Assembly: GCF_030269925.1 (NCBI RefSeq)
Contig: NC_085126.1
Coordinates: forward strand, 4,962,501 to 5,026,500
Reading direction: 5' to 3'
Length of the DNA: 64,000 bases
Source: Bombyx mori
Lineage: Eukaryota; Arthropoda; Insecta; Lepidoptera; Bombycidae
The notes under the pieces were generated by a model that was not told the origin of the DNA, made no database searches, and worked only from the letters and a program-made list of their open reading frames with translations. Made by a program: the position numbers and the translations under genes. Below are positions 21,875 to 34,231 of the stretch, piece after piece (positions within the stretch are counted from its first letter, which is position 1; each line of letters begins with the position of its first letter).

Positions 21875-23164
21875 TTTAAATAATGAAACTAACATTCCAT
21901 ATTTAGCGGTGAATTTGTACCGCCAAGACCAAGTCATATTAGTGGCATTTAGATCACCCAGATGTTCCCATACACGGGCTGTGTCAACGACCCGAAGGAA
22001 AATTCTACAAATCAACTCGAAATTACATGGGCCGGCGAACGTTCGTCGCCCGAAATGACACGCCCGTGACGATCAAATGACATAATTGTCAAAATAGTCA
22101 CTACGCTGACAAACGCACGTGACATCGAACAAAGAAAAGGACAGACATACGACTTTTTAGCGAACCGAACAGAGACAAACGACGACGCGTCACTGTCAAT
22201 TATAGGCGGCGAATCGGAATTAGAGAGGAGACGCTGATTTCAAATTTCGGAACGTTTTGTTTTGAATCGATAAATCGTTCGATTTTTGTGTTCGAGAATT
22301 GATTGCGTGTGGTCTATATTTTGTGAGAATAATTGAATATCGATATTAATGCGATTGTATGTTATTAAAGTGATTACCGGCTGTGACGGTGTCGTGAATG
22401 AACTCGTGAGTCATTCATGAATGCGAAAATATTATGAGTTCCGTGAGACAGCTTCGAACGATTCATTCAAACATTTAAAATCGTGTTATGTATTTAAATA
22501 TAATATCTCGCGTACTCATAAACTCAATTATAACATGTTAATATCAATAGCCTTTTTAAAAATGGTTTTACAGTTTAATTTCGCATTTTTTTATTATCAT
22601 TTATGTTTCGAATAATTTGCAGTTTTCGTGGTCACTTGACGACTAACTATAAAAGATTGTTCTTCGACCCAAAATGATTGACACCTCGAAATACAGTTTC
22701 AGTGTGGTAGTATACTTACAATTTTTATTTTGCTTTGTCGTTTAACATTTTGAGATAGATTTTTCCAAAAATAACATTTACGTCAAAATTTCCTCTACAG
22801 CTACTAAAAAAGCTTATGAACAAACTACAAAGTGGTAGTGAACTATTCTGTAAATAGTGCCCATTATAATAATATGTAAAAATCAAACAACAGTAAGACA
22901 AGGATATTTTTTGTAGATATTTGGAAATAATTAAATGTTCCACATTCAGATTTATCATACGATCATACAAGTAGATGAATATCCCGAATATTCTCTCAAA
23001 ATATTTAACCTTTAATAGACTGACTGACTGATCGGAATTCTTATCTAGAGCCCAGAACTCGCGGTGTCGTCGCTAGTAAGGCAGTCAAATTTATCTCAAA
23101 ATTATGGTAAGATGTTTTATAAGCACGCACGGGTAGTTATAACCATCATACCCATGGAAATGGT
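21875..23164. other. Unassigned DNA with a promoter-like CpG patch
   Basis: 21990-22410 is richer in CpG than its surroundings. It ends at an AACTC|GTGAGT donor-like site (22402) inside a near-palindrome around TGAGTCATTCATGAATG. This could be a non-coding first exon on the plus strand, which is inference only. The 22.4-23.1 kb part is AT-rich without homology. Confidence 0.3.
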
Positions 23165-23258
23165 TTTTTTTTAGTGTATAAGTTGGTGTACGAGCTCACA
23201 ACTCACCTGTTGTTAAGTGGTTACTGGAGCCCATAGACATATATAACGTAAATGCCCG
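23165..23258 (-). mobile_element. Bm1 SINE fragment
   Basis: 3' third of Bm1 on the minus strand (GTGTACGAGCTCACAACTCA to ATAACGTAAATGCCCG). It abuts the plus-strand copy at 23263. Confidence 0.75.
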
Positions 23259-23262
23259 TAAT

Positions 23263-23512
23263 TTTACTGGTGGCAGGACCTCTTGTGAGTCCGGACGGGT
23301 AGGTACCACCGCATTGCTTATTTATGCCGTGAAGCAGTAATGCGTTTCAGTTTGAAAGGTGGGGCAGCCGTTGTAACTATACTGAGACCTTAGAACTTAT
23401 ATCTCAAGGTGGGTGGCGCATTTACATTGTAGATATCAATGGGCTCCAGTAACCACTTAACATCAGGTGGGCTGTGAGCTCGTCCAGCCATCTAAGCAAT
23501 AAAAAATAAAAT
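23263..23512 (+). mobile_element. Bm1 SINE, 5'-truncated
   Basis: Body from TTTTACTGGTGGCAGGACC to an A/T-rich end at 23500-23512, head-to-head with the fragment before it. Confidence 0.85.
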
Positions 23513-23661
23513 AAAATGCAAAGCCACCGTCACCCAAAACATGTCTAGTCGAATCCTCGAGAAGCGCTCTCGGAGCTTTTAGGTTCTTCAAACACCGGCC
23601 ACTATCTTCGTCGAAGTTGCCCATTTCGACAAAGAGTTCAATATGCGAACTATCCCCTAGT

Positions 23662-23912
23662 CACTACAGAGTTTCTCGCCAGATCTTCTCAGTGGGTCGC
23701 GGTTCTGATCCGGTGGTAGATTCTGAGAAGCACTGCTCTTGGTAGAGTCGGTGCAAGGAATTCTCTCAAGTTGAGTCCGTGAGTTCACCTACTGGTTACT
23801 AACGATTATGCAGGGGAAAAAAATTGGGATCCACGCTGTGATATCTATGGATTCCCGTAACTACATATCACCTGGCGGGCTGTGAACCCTCTTACCCATC
23901 AATACATCAAAA
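23662..23912 (+). mobile_element. Jockey-like LINE tail A followed by old Bm1 end
   Basis: 23662-23822 is family A (GAGTTTCTCGCCAGATCTTC to an A7 end, internally shortened). 23837-23912 is the last ~75 bp of a very diverged Bm1 (TCTATGGATTCCCGTAACTA). Confidence 0.65.
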
Positions 23913-24680
23913 ACTTTTGTTTGTCGTCACTCGTAATCGAAATAAGGTGTATGGTTATACGGTAATAAGGTGTATGGTTGTATGGTTATATGGTAATACA
24001 TATATATAAATAACTTGAGTTTACTTCAATCTCTTTCTCAAAAAATATAAGATGCATCGTAACGACTAAACTCATGGATGAAGGTGATTACGACCTTCTA
24101 ACACGAGGCGCACGACTGAGGGAGAAGAATATCCGTCTTAAAAAATAATTTCATATTGACATTTATATTTTTATGGAAAAATCATTAGAACAATCTGAAA
24201 ATTTTGGAATTTTCGACCCTATTGACTAAATTTACAATACCATATTTTCGGTTTGTTGATCCTAAAAATAAAACTAAAACATTTGAGTTCAAAATTAATC
24301 GTCGCGCTATAAAGTTCGACCGCTCTAATATAATGCGAGGGGTGGCCACGCACGTGGGTCCGTCCATGTGCGAACTTAACTTACGTGCGAGCTTTTAAAT
24401 GAATTGTGCTTTTGATTATACGTTACTTGTCCGGGGTCGGTCATTTGATTATACCGTAGGGCACGACGTCTCCGATTCAATATTTATTGTTATTTTTATT
24501 GCACTAAATGAGCACAGAGTCCATACGGCGTCAAGAGGCGGGACTTAAACGCGGCACGTGAATACAATTTTACTAAAACAAATCAGTGTTAATAATGCGT
24601 ATTTGTGACCGATTATATGTTAATAAAGAGATAGCTTCGTGTACCAAAAATTCAGCCACTATAAATTTTGTGATTGACGT
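23913..24680. other. Unassigned DNA
   Basis: Contains a short duplicated unit GGTAATAAGGTGTATGGTT (23945-23990). Frames at 24185-24398 have no known motif. Confidence 0.4.
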
Positions 24681-25026
24681 AATTCCATTTTTTTTTTTTT
24701 TATGAAGAAAGGATTACTGGTGTCCTGGAGGTCATTCCAGTTTCTCCAGGGCAAGTGGGCGAGCAGAGGCTCAGCCAGTAAGGGTGGGATTTGGTAACAG
24801 CTACCCGAGCGCCTCCCAAGGACTTAACAACTCAAGAGCAGCTGTTTCGCGAATTAATCTACTACCGGATCGGAATCTCGACCCGCTGAGAAGATCCGGT
24901 GAGAATCTCAGCGGGCTGATGCCTGGCTTGGGTTGCTCGTCGAACTCTTTGCAGAGTTTGACGAGTACAGTTACCGGGGTCCCTAAGCCCGCTTCTAATG
25001 TTAGAGCTGAAGGCGTCAATTCCATT
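24681..25026 (-). mobile_element. Jockey-like LINE, family B, with C-terminal codons
   Basis: Flanked by AATTCCATT at 24681-24689 and 25018-25026. The poly(T) at 24687-24700 is the 3' end. The 3'UTR hairpin here pairs perfectly as CCCGCTGAG with CTCAGCGGG. About 30 codons of the RT C-terminus lie at about 24920-25015, where the minus strand reads ...LRDPGNCTRQTLQRVRRAT. Confidence 0.8.
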
Positions 25027-25136
25027 ACTTATTGCCCGTGCTGTTAGGCATCAGTCAAATCTTCTAGCGTCTAGGGGAGACAGTAGCTATGAAATACATT
25101 TGAGACTTTGATTTCATAGTGGGTGGTGGTATTCAA

Positions 25137-25348
25137 GGTATATCCGCTCAGCCCACTGAGTTTCTCGCCGGATTTTCTCAATGGGTCGCGTTTCCGATCC
25201 GGTGGTAGATTCTGCGAAGCACTGCTCTTGTTAGGGCCAGTGTTAGCAACACTCCCGGTTTGAACCCCGTGTGCTCACCTACTAGTTTGGTGAATCTAGA
25301 ATAACCCCTCGAGGTTAATAGAACAGGTAGGAAAAAAAACGGTATATC
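25137..25348 (+). mobile_element. Jockey-like LINE tail, family A, with TSD
   Basis: An 8-bp duplication GGTATATC (25137-25144 and 25341-25348) encloses about 195 bp of family A 3'UTR ending GGTAGGAAAAAAAAC. Confidence 0.8.
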
Positions 25349-25548
25349 ATGTACCAGTCTAAACTTCTTCCATTTAATACCAGATGGACCTTATCATCGT
25401 TTACAGCAATAAATTAAAACTTTACCATCTTAATATGACTAAGCTAGTTATGTGAAAATATCCAATGACATCAGTTAATAATATAAATAACATATATGCC
25501 CAAATACAAGTCTATGATTTTTAGAATTTCAGAGAGCAAATACCCTCT

Positions 25549-25835
25549 TTTTTTTATTGCTTAGATGGGTGGACGAGCTCACAGCCCACCTGATGTTAAA
25601 TGGTTACTGGAGCCCATAGACATCTACAACGTAAACGCGCCACCCACCTTGACATATAAGTTCTAAAGTCTCAGTATAGTTACAACGGCTACCCCACCCT
25701 TCGAACTGAAACGCATTACTGCTTCACGGCGGAAATAGGCGGAGTGGTGGTACCTACCCGTGCGGACTCCCAAGAGGTCCTACCACCAGTGATTACGCAA
25801 ATTATAATTTTGCGGGTTTGATTTTAATTACACGA
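25549..25835 (-). mobile_element. Bm1 SINE, 5'-truncated
   Basis: Minus strand. It includes the whole body and part of the linker (AAATTATAATTTTGCGGGTT), stopping before the tRNA-like head. Confidence 0.88.
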
Positions 25836-26883
25836 TTAAGAAGCCTTTAAAAAAATATTTAAACGTTTTTAAATCAATCAAACCATACGTTTGCTGGCGA
25901 AAAAAAAAACGCTGAGAGTTACTTTAAAAAAAAAAGAAGAAAAGCGATTTATTTAATAAAAATCGTAACTCAAACCGTACGTCGTACATTCACAAGCGTT
26001 TTATAATGGAGGTGTAATTTTATTTATCGCTTTATAATGAGCATGTTTACACACGACGCTAAAAGGGCGAGAAATGCTGTTTGATGAGCCATTCAAGAGA
26101 ACGTATAAAATATCTTCGGGTCACGGGACGCCGCCTGAAATGACATTGTGTGATATTTTTTCGCGCCATTTAATTTTCTCTGTCAGCGCATTCGATTTTT
26201 GATTTATTTTTTTGAACACCGCTTCTTAATGAGGTCTGATCAAACAGTTTTATATGACGCGAGTGTTTATATTTATTTATTTTTTAAATTCAAGTATCTT
26301 TTGATTTTTTATTTGTACTTTTAGGTTGGCTGAATAGCCTATTTAAATTCAAATCACCGCTCTGAAACGTAATCAATTGTAACTTTTTAAAGTCAAGATT
26401 TTGGGCTTGCACTATCTCTTTCACCAAGACCACAAGTTAATTAAGAATATGAAAATGAAATTCTAAGAACAATTTATTAATCTCATGAAAATTTTAATTA
26501 AAAGTTAAATTACCGATGATCCGAGCATGTAATTGTTCTATAGAGACAACCATTAAAATCAATTAATCGGTATTTGTTATCGATAAAAGAAGCGACACGG
26601 AAGCCACTCTAGCAGGTATCGAGATAAAAAATCGTTTATGACAGATCGATTAATCGGATCTACGACGCGAGGTGGGGAGTGGGAGAAACAGGGGTCAACT
26701 TTCTTTTACTATAAAAGGTAAGGAGAGTTGCGTGTGCGATGACTTCCGGGAAAATCATGATTTTTATTACTTAAAAGCTGTAGAAAACAGAGTTGATGAA
26801 AGAACTAAATTAATAGGTGACAATGACGCGGTTCATAAGGTTAATAATTAGAAGCATGTTTTTAGCATTATTTGAAAAATATG
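25836..26883. other. Unassigned DNA with a TATA-box-like site
   Basis: TATAAAAGG at 26710-26718 is a textbook TATA box on the plus strand, in a less AT-rich patch (26640-26760). No ORF follows. Only a possible promoter. Confidence 0.3.
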
Positions 26884-27036
26884 GTGGACTGAAGCAGTAA
26901 TGCGTTCGGGTTTAAGTGTGGGGCAGCCGTTGTACTGTTAAAACAGAGTCCTTACAGTTCATGTCTCAAGGTAGGTAGCGGCATTTACGTTGTAGATGTC
27001 AATGTGATCCGTTCCACCCATCGTAACCATTAAAAA
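26884..27036 (+). mobile_element. Old Bm1 SINE fragment
   Basis: Starts inside the body at ACTGAAGCAGTAATGCG and ends in ACCATTAAAAA. Strongly diverged, with deletions. Confidence 0.7.
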
Positions 27037-28944
27037 ATCTTAAAAAAGTATCACATCGACTTCAAAGAGAAACTCTCTGAAAATCGTATAAGAGAATTCA
27101 ATTATGTTAACATTCCTAATTGTAGTTGCTTAATGATATCCTGATATCTCTAAAAGTTACCATCTTCTTCAAATATAGTGGATCTGAAAACTATACTCTA
27201 AGGAGAGAGAGAGAGATAGAGAGAGAGAAAAAACTATGCAAACGAATTCTTATAATTTTGTTTACAATGATTTTATGACCTTCTGCTTCTCGAGTCAAGA
27301 ATCAGTCGGAAATTTTTCTTAATTACTAATTTATTACTTTTTCGAACTGGACTATGGATATGATATCATGATGTTATTAAAAAACACTAGTAATCAGGAT
27401 CTATTATCGTTAAATTATTGAAGGTAGCGCCTAGATTTTTTGATTTGATTTTGCATGTGATTTCACCAAATTTTACGAATTGTGGCCACGGCCAGTACGA
27501 AAGAGAAGCATTATTTTTTATTTACAGAAGACAAAAAAAACCGTTAAATCGTAGTCCTACAGCACGAGCCACCTCACACAAAAATCTACAGACCGTTAAA
27601 TGAGTAGATCAATTGTTACAAATCAATTTCCTGTTTGGGCGACAAAAGTCAAAAGAGTCTATTACTTTAAAAAAAAAATTACGAATAAAAAAAAAAAACT
27701 TGAACTCGATCGAGGCATTTCTTCGGGGTCATAGTACCGAGACAGGAAACGACGTCACGGGTCGCCGATCGCGCTCGCTCACCTCTTACGAAAAATTATA
27801 CTTTTCAACTTATAACACATGCTTGTTCATTCGTTCTAATGTACTGTTAGTTTTTTTTTATCGCGTACCTACATCATTTTATCGACGAGAACCGCAATGT
27901 GTGCTGAATAAGGTTTTATTGAGTCCGAGAATTTAACAATTTAGATCTGGTAACACTTAGCTGTTTTGAGGCCCAATAATTAAGCGACGAAAGGTCACTA
28001 TGAGGATATCAAGAAAAAGTATATCTTTGCTTTAATTTCTGAGATGGTATGTATGCAAATTCGCGAGAAATCTCGAAATGATCATCGATGCAATAGAATT
28101 GAAATCGTTCGTGACAAAAATTGTATAGCTCTCACTTCACTACTACTACTTTTCTTTCACGGTAAAATAGCAACAACAAAACAGAAGAATCTTTATATTT
28201 AATTTTTCTAGGGCTTTCTCTTTCGAATATTGGTTTTATAATAATAAATGCCGCGATTATGTTGTGTGGGTGTTCTAAAAAAGGAAAACGAATTAAAAGA
28301 AAATCGCAATCTACATTCAAAATGTTGTCATTAAGACTCTAAATTTTTATTTAAGCACTACAACTTTAATTACCATAATATTTGAAACACATGATTGAAA
28401 AATGGGCCTTCGAATTACGTAGCAAAAAAATAAGAATTACAATAATACGCGCATCGAATACTTTTTTTTTTAAATCGCCCATAACCAATGCGAAGGTTTT
28501 ACGACTTTTGACGTGTTACGGCCGCCATTTGCGAAAAATATTCGTCTCAGAATAATAAACGTTATTGCAATTTATATTAAATTACTGTTAACGTCCTTCG
28601 GCGAACGGAAATGCTGTAGTGTATTAAAAATATAAATATATTATGATTGATATTGTGTGCACGTCTTGCACGGACCTTGAGGTATTTACTGAGACGTGAA
28701 GCTTCGTATGAAATTTAACGAAGGTTTTCGATTTTAAAGTCTTCATAAAACTGACAGATGAGAGAATCCTAAGAAACCTTGTCTATGGTGAAACAGTAAG
28801 ATGGCACTGTCAAAGTTTTGCTTATACACAATTGGTAAGTATATTGGCGTATGTGCTTTATATTTTGCAGGGTAGCATTCTTCTTGTATTCACAAATGAT
28901 AACCGGAAATAAGTTACAATTAGGATTCGCTGTTATAAAGCTGT
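27037..28944. other. Unassigned AT-rich DNA with (GA)n
   Basis: A (GA)n microsatellite lies at 27202-27228. Frames at 27418, 27613 and 28132 lack motifs. No repeat families recognised. Confidence 0.4.
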
Positions 28945-29110
28945 GAACCAGAGAGTGATATATGCATACTTATATACGTTTAAAGATATGCATTTATAGA
29001 TAATAAGATCTAACAAACGTGTTCATTATAGAAATGTTTGCCCCATACGGGAATCGAATCCCCTACCCTCGGCGCAACAGTGAAATGCGTTAGCTACTGC
29101 ATCAACGTAT
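28945..29110 (-). mobile_element. tRNA-derived SINE, family C
   Basis: On the minus strand a head with box B (GGATTCGATTCCCG) is followed by GCAAACATTTCTATAATGAA and then TTATTATCTATAAATGC and ATATAAGTATGCATATATC. This is the simple form, without the LINE-derived block seen at 11060 and 45838. Confidence 0.65.
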
Positions 29111-29129
29111 CAATCTTTTAAGTCAAGAT

Positions 29130-29368
29130 TTTTTTTGATGATGGGTGGACGCGCTCACGGTCCACTTGGTGTTAAGTGGTTACTGGAGCCCATAGACATC
29201 ATGGACGTAAATGTGGCCACCCACCTTGAGATATAAGTTCTAAGGTCTCAGTATATTTACAACGGCTGCCCCACCCTTCAAACCGAAACGCATTACTGTT
29301 TCACGGCAGAAATAGACAGGGTGATGGTACCTACTTGTGCGGACTCACAAGACATCCTACCACCAGTA
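29130..29368 (-). mobile_element. Bm1 SINE, 5'-truncated
   Basis: Minus strand, full body. Poly(T) at 29130-29137. Confidence 0.85.
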
Positions 29369-29484
29369 AAGTTCTTTAAGTTGTGGCGGTCGCCATCACA
29401 GAACACAAGATATTTGACAGATTCCTGTATCTCGCTTTTGACATTTTCAAGATAAGCTTGTATATGCAATTTATATATTTATAA

Positions 29485-29612
29485 GTTCCGAACAGCGGCA
29501 GGCAGCGGCTTGGCTCTGCCCCTGGCATTGCTGAATTCCATGGGCGACGGTAAGCACTCACCATCAGGTGGGCCGTATGCTCGTCTGCCTACAAGGGCAA
29601 TAAAAAAAAAAA
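29485..29612 (+). mobile_element. Lepidopteran LINE/SINE tail, family F
   Basis: Same block as 21241-21352, ending GCAATAAAAAAAAAAAG. Confidence 0.65.
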
Positions 29613-30064
29613 GAACAACAACATTCGAATAGTCGGTCTAGCGAGCAATATCATGCAATGGGTGGAAGATCCACTTCGTTGTTAACTCCCAAACAGTTAA
29701 TTAAAACAATAGCGTGACAAACTAATTTGTGCTAAAACATAGTAGGTATATCAATGTTTAATAGTACCATTGGATTTAAAACGTAGCTAATAAATTCAGA
29801 TATTAACTTAACAATTACCACGCGTGCGGCTTCTTAGAAGATTTAACGTTTGATGACGTCAAGAAAATAATTACAATCTTTACACTGGTAGCAGTAGTAA
29901 TGAATTAGAATTTTCGCCCAAAACACAAAACAAAATGGAATATCAAAACAAAATCGAGAGCAAACAGTATGAAGGCTGGAGAAGTGAGAGGATTCTATTA
30001 TATATTTTTATCTTTGGGTCATCTGTCTCCGGTTTAGCCGGATTAGGATATTGCTACCAAAAAA
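29613..30064. other. Unassigned DNA
   Basis: No repeat recognised. An open frame from 29935 runs into the LINE tail and is not a gene. Confidence 0.4.
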
Positions 30065-30065
30065 T

Positions 30066-30265
30066 AAGCCCACTGAGTTTCTCGCCGGATCTTCTCAGTG
30101 GGTTGCGATTCCGATCCAGTGGTAGATTCTGCGAAGTACTGCTCTTGCTAGGGCTAGTGTTAGCAAATTCTCTTAGGTCGAGCCCGTCGTGAGCTCACCT
30201 ACCCATCCGAACGTAGCTGAAATAGCCCTTAGGCTATATATATTAGTCAATAGGTAGTGGGAAAA
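30066..30265 (+). mobile_element. Jockey-like LINE tail, family A
   Basis: Well-preserved 3'UTR with the hairpin arms CCCACTGAG and CTCAGTGGG intact, ending AATAGGTAGTGGGAAAAAA. Confidence 0.85.
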
Positions 30266-30734
30266 AATAGATGACAACAAAACAATCGAAGTTTATGATA
30301 GCCCGTCGAATGGTGACGGTTATGGTTATGCCACGGGCACGGACAAGTCACTGCCTCTCATTTAAGACTACTTTCAAAGTTGCACTAGAGTATTCCTAAA
30401 TAAATATGATGTGTAGTTTAAACGAAGTATGTTCACTTTTCTTCACGGAAGGTCTACTATAGGTATCTTGCGAACTCACGGCACCTTTGAAGGCAGCTTC
30501 TGAAGCCACTAAATCTTCTGAAATCCAAGAATCTACTTGCAAATAAACAGGCTAAGACTATTCATTTAGCGTTTCATAAAATTGGAGAAAATTTCAACAT
30601 TGAACTTTAAGATGAAGGTCGGTAAGTATAATTACTAACTGGTACATTGGTAACCTATCACACATAACCATACAGTTAACATCTAGTAAATAATTTTATA
30701 TTTACTGCATATGCATATCCATATGCATGCATAT
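30266..30734. other. Unassigned DNA
   Basis: Ends in an alternating patch of GCATATGCATATCC type (30708-30734). No gene. Confidence 0.4.
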
Positions 30735-30922
30735 TAGTGCTCCGCACTAAACGCTTCACTCTCCTCCCCTTGCCTTTTCATGAGTTCTGTCTCATGCGAG
30801 GGTTGGACGTTGGTTGTTGAGCGACAGGAGGTTTTAGTCGGTTCGACTCCGACATACCCCGCCCGCCATCCCCAGCGGAGGGTGGGAGTCCGGCGATTTC
30901 CTCCTGACAAAAAAAAAAAATG
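30735..30922 (+). mobile_element. R1-like LINE 3' end
   Basis: GC-rich block (GGTTTTAGTCGGTTCGACTC to GGAGTCCGGCGATTTCCTCC) with a poly(A) at 30909-30920. TGCATAT flanks it at about 30728-30733 and 30921-30927, a likely short target duplication. Related in style to, but distinct from, the element at 2848. Confidence 0.6.
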
Positions 30923-31121
30923 CATATCTACACCAGAGATGCAATACCTCCGGATTACTTTAGATAGAAATATATGTATGTATTGTAAAACTTGCGACAC
31001 ACTCGATAGGGGCTTGCGACACAGCAATGTGTTGTGATGCGGCGGTTGAGAGCCACTGGTCTAGAGGTATGTTAGGACTTTTGAAATTTTTAATACAGTT
31101 GTATATGATAAATTATTTACG

Positions 31122-31562
31122 TAGTCGTCGTGGCCTAACGGATAAGACGTCCGATGCATTCGTGCTGAGCGATGCACCGGTGTTCGAATCTCAGGCGTGT
31201 ACCAATTTTTCTAATGAAATACGTACTCAACAAATGTTCACGATTGACTTCCACGGTGAAGGAATAACATCGTGTAATACAAATCAAACTCGCAAAATTA
31301 TAATTTGCGTAATTACTGGTGGTAGGACCTCTTGTGAGTCCGCGCGGGTGGGTACCACCGCCCTGCCTATTTCTGCCGTGAAGCAGTAATGCGTTTCGGT
31401 TTGAAGGGTGGGGTAGCCGTTGTAACTAAAACATGAGACCTTAGAACTTATATCTCAAGGTGGGTGGTGCATTTACGTTGTAGATGTCTATGGGCTCCAG
31501 TAACCACTTAACACCAGGTGGCCTGTGAGCTCGTCCACTCATCTAAGCAATAAAAAAAAAAC
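31122..31562 (+). mobile_element. Bm1 SINE, full length
   Basis: The head GTCGTCGTGGCCTAACGGAT has box A. Box B is GTTCGAATCTC (one change). The body is complete with an A10 end. ACGTA occurs just before the head and just after the A tract, a probable short target duplication. Confidence 0.9.
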
Positions 31563-32253
31563 GTAGAAAAGTTTTCTTAAAATTACAATAACGTCGTTTT
31601 ACTATACGAATGTTAATTTGAATTCAAGTGAAACTGAATGAGACGTCTAGGGGAATCAGAGAGATCATGCATTACTTATAAAACACGAATGGATATATAG
31701 GGTTATTAAAATAACAACTTTCTTCCTATCTCTTTCTACGAGCGACAATTAGCGAAGACAAGAATGAGACCTGTTAAGCGGAGTGTATAAACACAAGCTA
31801 GAGCCGTGACCCGTCTTGCGTGAACTTCCGCGTGTAAGCCCTGGGCTCGCACGTGCACGATTAAAAAGCGCACGGACATAAATGTGAGCTTCATAGTGCA
31901 GTATTGAGCTTTTAGTAATTCGGACTGATATTCCTAGTAAAGATGGTGATTCGATATTGATGTTTCTCTAACTTTAATGATACTTTTGATGTTGCACGCA
32001 ATGTAACACAAACTAAATTAGACTAGTGTTCGTCCAGTGGTCGATATTGGACTATAATCAGGCACTAAGACGTTTAATATTGTCATTTTTCTAGTGAAGG
32101 TTGTACAAAGTCGATTTCCAAACAGACGAGAAAACTATACTGAACTGTTATTCCTTCACAGTCGGGGTCAACAACCTCGTATAACGCGGGGGGCGCGGTA
32201 TTTTTCGCTTTAGATTACGGGTTCAAATAAAAAAACGTGTATTTACTGTATAT
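31563..32253. other. Unassigned DNA, possible promoter region
   Basis: 31740-31910 has raised CpG content and a TGTATAAACA TATA-like string (31781-31790). No ORF or splice pattern can be fixed. Confidence 0.3.
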
Positions 32254-32485
32254 TATCAAAAACGCTCAGGATGATAGTGAACGCACCACGGTATGTTACA
32301 AATGAAAGAATCCATTATGATCTTGCCATAAGAAAAGTCAAAGATGAAGTAATCCATCGAGCTAAAGCCTATTGTGTAAGATTGGAAGCCCATCCGAATA
32401 ACCTTGCTAAGCATTTATTGGACAACCAAATGAGTACAAGAAGACCCAGAAGAAGAGTGCCTCAAGATCTACTAGATCTACTGTA
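32254..32485 (+). pseudogene. Jockey-clade RT C-terminal remnant
   Basis: The frame reads KTLRMIVNAPRYVTNERIHY, then KVKDEVIHRAKAYCVRLEAH and RRPRRRVPQDLL before a stop. This order, NAPxYVTN then HPNxLA then RRxPxDLL, is the C-terminal region following the RT domain in jockey-clade LINEs. Everything upstream is missing. It is distinct from the BMC1-like families A and B. Not functional. Confidence 0.75.
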
Positions 32486-32819
32486 GATTAAGTAGATTAA
32501 TTGATATGGACATGTCAATGGACATTGTGCATGCACCGCCGAAATTGTTTTTATCAAAACTACGGTTGAATGTCTTACGACAGCTTACTGTATAGAATAA
32601 ATTTTAAAAAAAAAATTGTATACGCTAAGAAAACATTATTTGATATTATCTTTATTATCATCGGTTTAGGTATTTTAAATAAATCTTTAAATTATACATT
32701 CCTCTACGTACCTACCTTTTTAAATCACGGGGCTTCGGTTCTAGAACATTCCATTACCGGTCTACAGACGAATACACCTATCCAAACATACGTGAAAATA
32801 GTCTGTATTGAGTTAGCAT

Positions 32820-33065
32820 TTTCTTTTTTTTTTTTTATTGCATACATGGGTGGACGACCTCACAGCCCACTTGGTGTTAAGTGGTTACTGGAGCCCATAG
32901 ATATCTACAACGTAAATGCGCCATCCACCTTGAGATATAAGTTCTAAGGTATAGCTACAACCGCTGCCCCGCCCTTCAAACCGAAACGCATTACTGCTTC
33001 ACGGCAGAAATAGGCGGGGTGGTGGTACGTACCCGCGCAGACTCACAAGAGGTCCTACCACCAGT
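32820..33065 (-). mobile_element. Bm1 SINE, 5'-truncated
   Basis: Minus strand. T run at 32824-32835, body to CCTACCACCAGTAAT. A small deletion removes GTCTCAGT near 32950. Confidence 0.85.
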
Positions 33066-33644
33066 AATAAATCTACAAATACATAAAGAATATATTTAAA
33101 ACAATTTAATGGAATGTGCTCATAGGCGTAATAAATATTACGTCTATGAATGTGCTATGAAAAATAAGAGTTGACCTAAAGGTTGTAAATACCAGGTCAT
33201 AAAATACCAAAAAAAAAAAAACATTACACAATTGACATATGTCAAATGAGCATAATATATGTTCATGTAACAAGCAAAAATTTTATAAAATTAGAGAAGT
33301 CAATAACCTCTGACCCTATAAATAACGTTTTTTTAACGTTAATATTAAAAATAAGTATTTGAATTGATGTGTAAATTACTATATATCTATCAAAGAATTT
33401 TCTCACGGAATAAATTACGTATTATTAATATATCAAACGGAGAAAAAACCGCTCCAATAAAAACTTGTTGAGATTTTTTTCGCGCATCACTAGCTTTCTA
33501 ACATTAAGTATTCTTTATTCTACTTCTATTGTGTCGGTGGTTTGATTGATCTTACACACGACATGTATGGAAATTTTGCTTAGCTTTAGGTATGTGACGC
33601 GATTTGTTTCTCGATAAATAAATTAAATATGAGTTGATGTTAGA
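33066..33644. other. Unassigned AT-rich DNA
   Basis: A small hairpin (CATAGGCGTAATA with ATTACGTCTATG) lies at 33121-33150. Otherwise nothing seen. Confidence 0.4.
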
Positions 33645-33912
33645 TTTTTTTATTTTATTGCTTAGATGAGTGGACGAGCTGACAGCCCACCTGGTGTTAA
33701 GTGGTTACCGGAGCCCATAGACATCTACAACGTAAATGCGCAACCCACCTTAAGATATAAGTTTTAAGATCTCAGTATAGTTACAACGGCTGCCCCACCC
33801 TTCAAGCCGAAACGCATTACTGCTTCACGGCAGAAATAGGCAGGGCAGTGGTACCTACCCGTGCGGACTCACAAGAAGTCCTACCACCAGTAATTACGCA
33901 ATTTATAATTGG
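33645..33912 (-). mobile_element. Bm1 SINE, 5'-truncated
   Basis: Minus strand, full body plus the start of the linker (GTAATTACGCAATTTATAAT). Confidence 0.87.
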
Positions 33913-34231
33913 TAATATAGCCTCGTGTTTCGAGTCAAACGTTCTGATAGTCAAATTCGAAATAATAATACCAACATCGAAAAAATCAAAGCCACTGCTA
34001 AATAATTATAAGGCAACAAACATCATTAACATTTTAATGTTGGTAGTCATGAAATTACCGTTTTTCGACGAGGTCAAAGAACACGGCAGCAATTAAACGT
34101 AAAAAGTTTTAACTCGATCGCATTACAGTTAGTACAACAGACCGTCATGGGAAACCGCGTCTCATGCATATTGCACTATTAACAATAAAAATGTAAAGGC
34201 GCTTTGAATTTGCACGCGACTGTACTTAACG

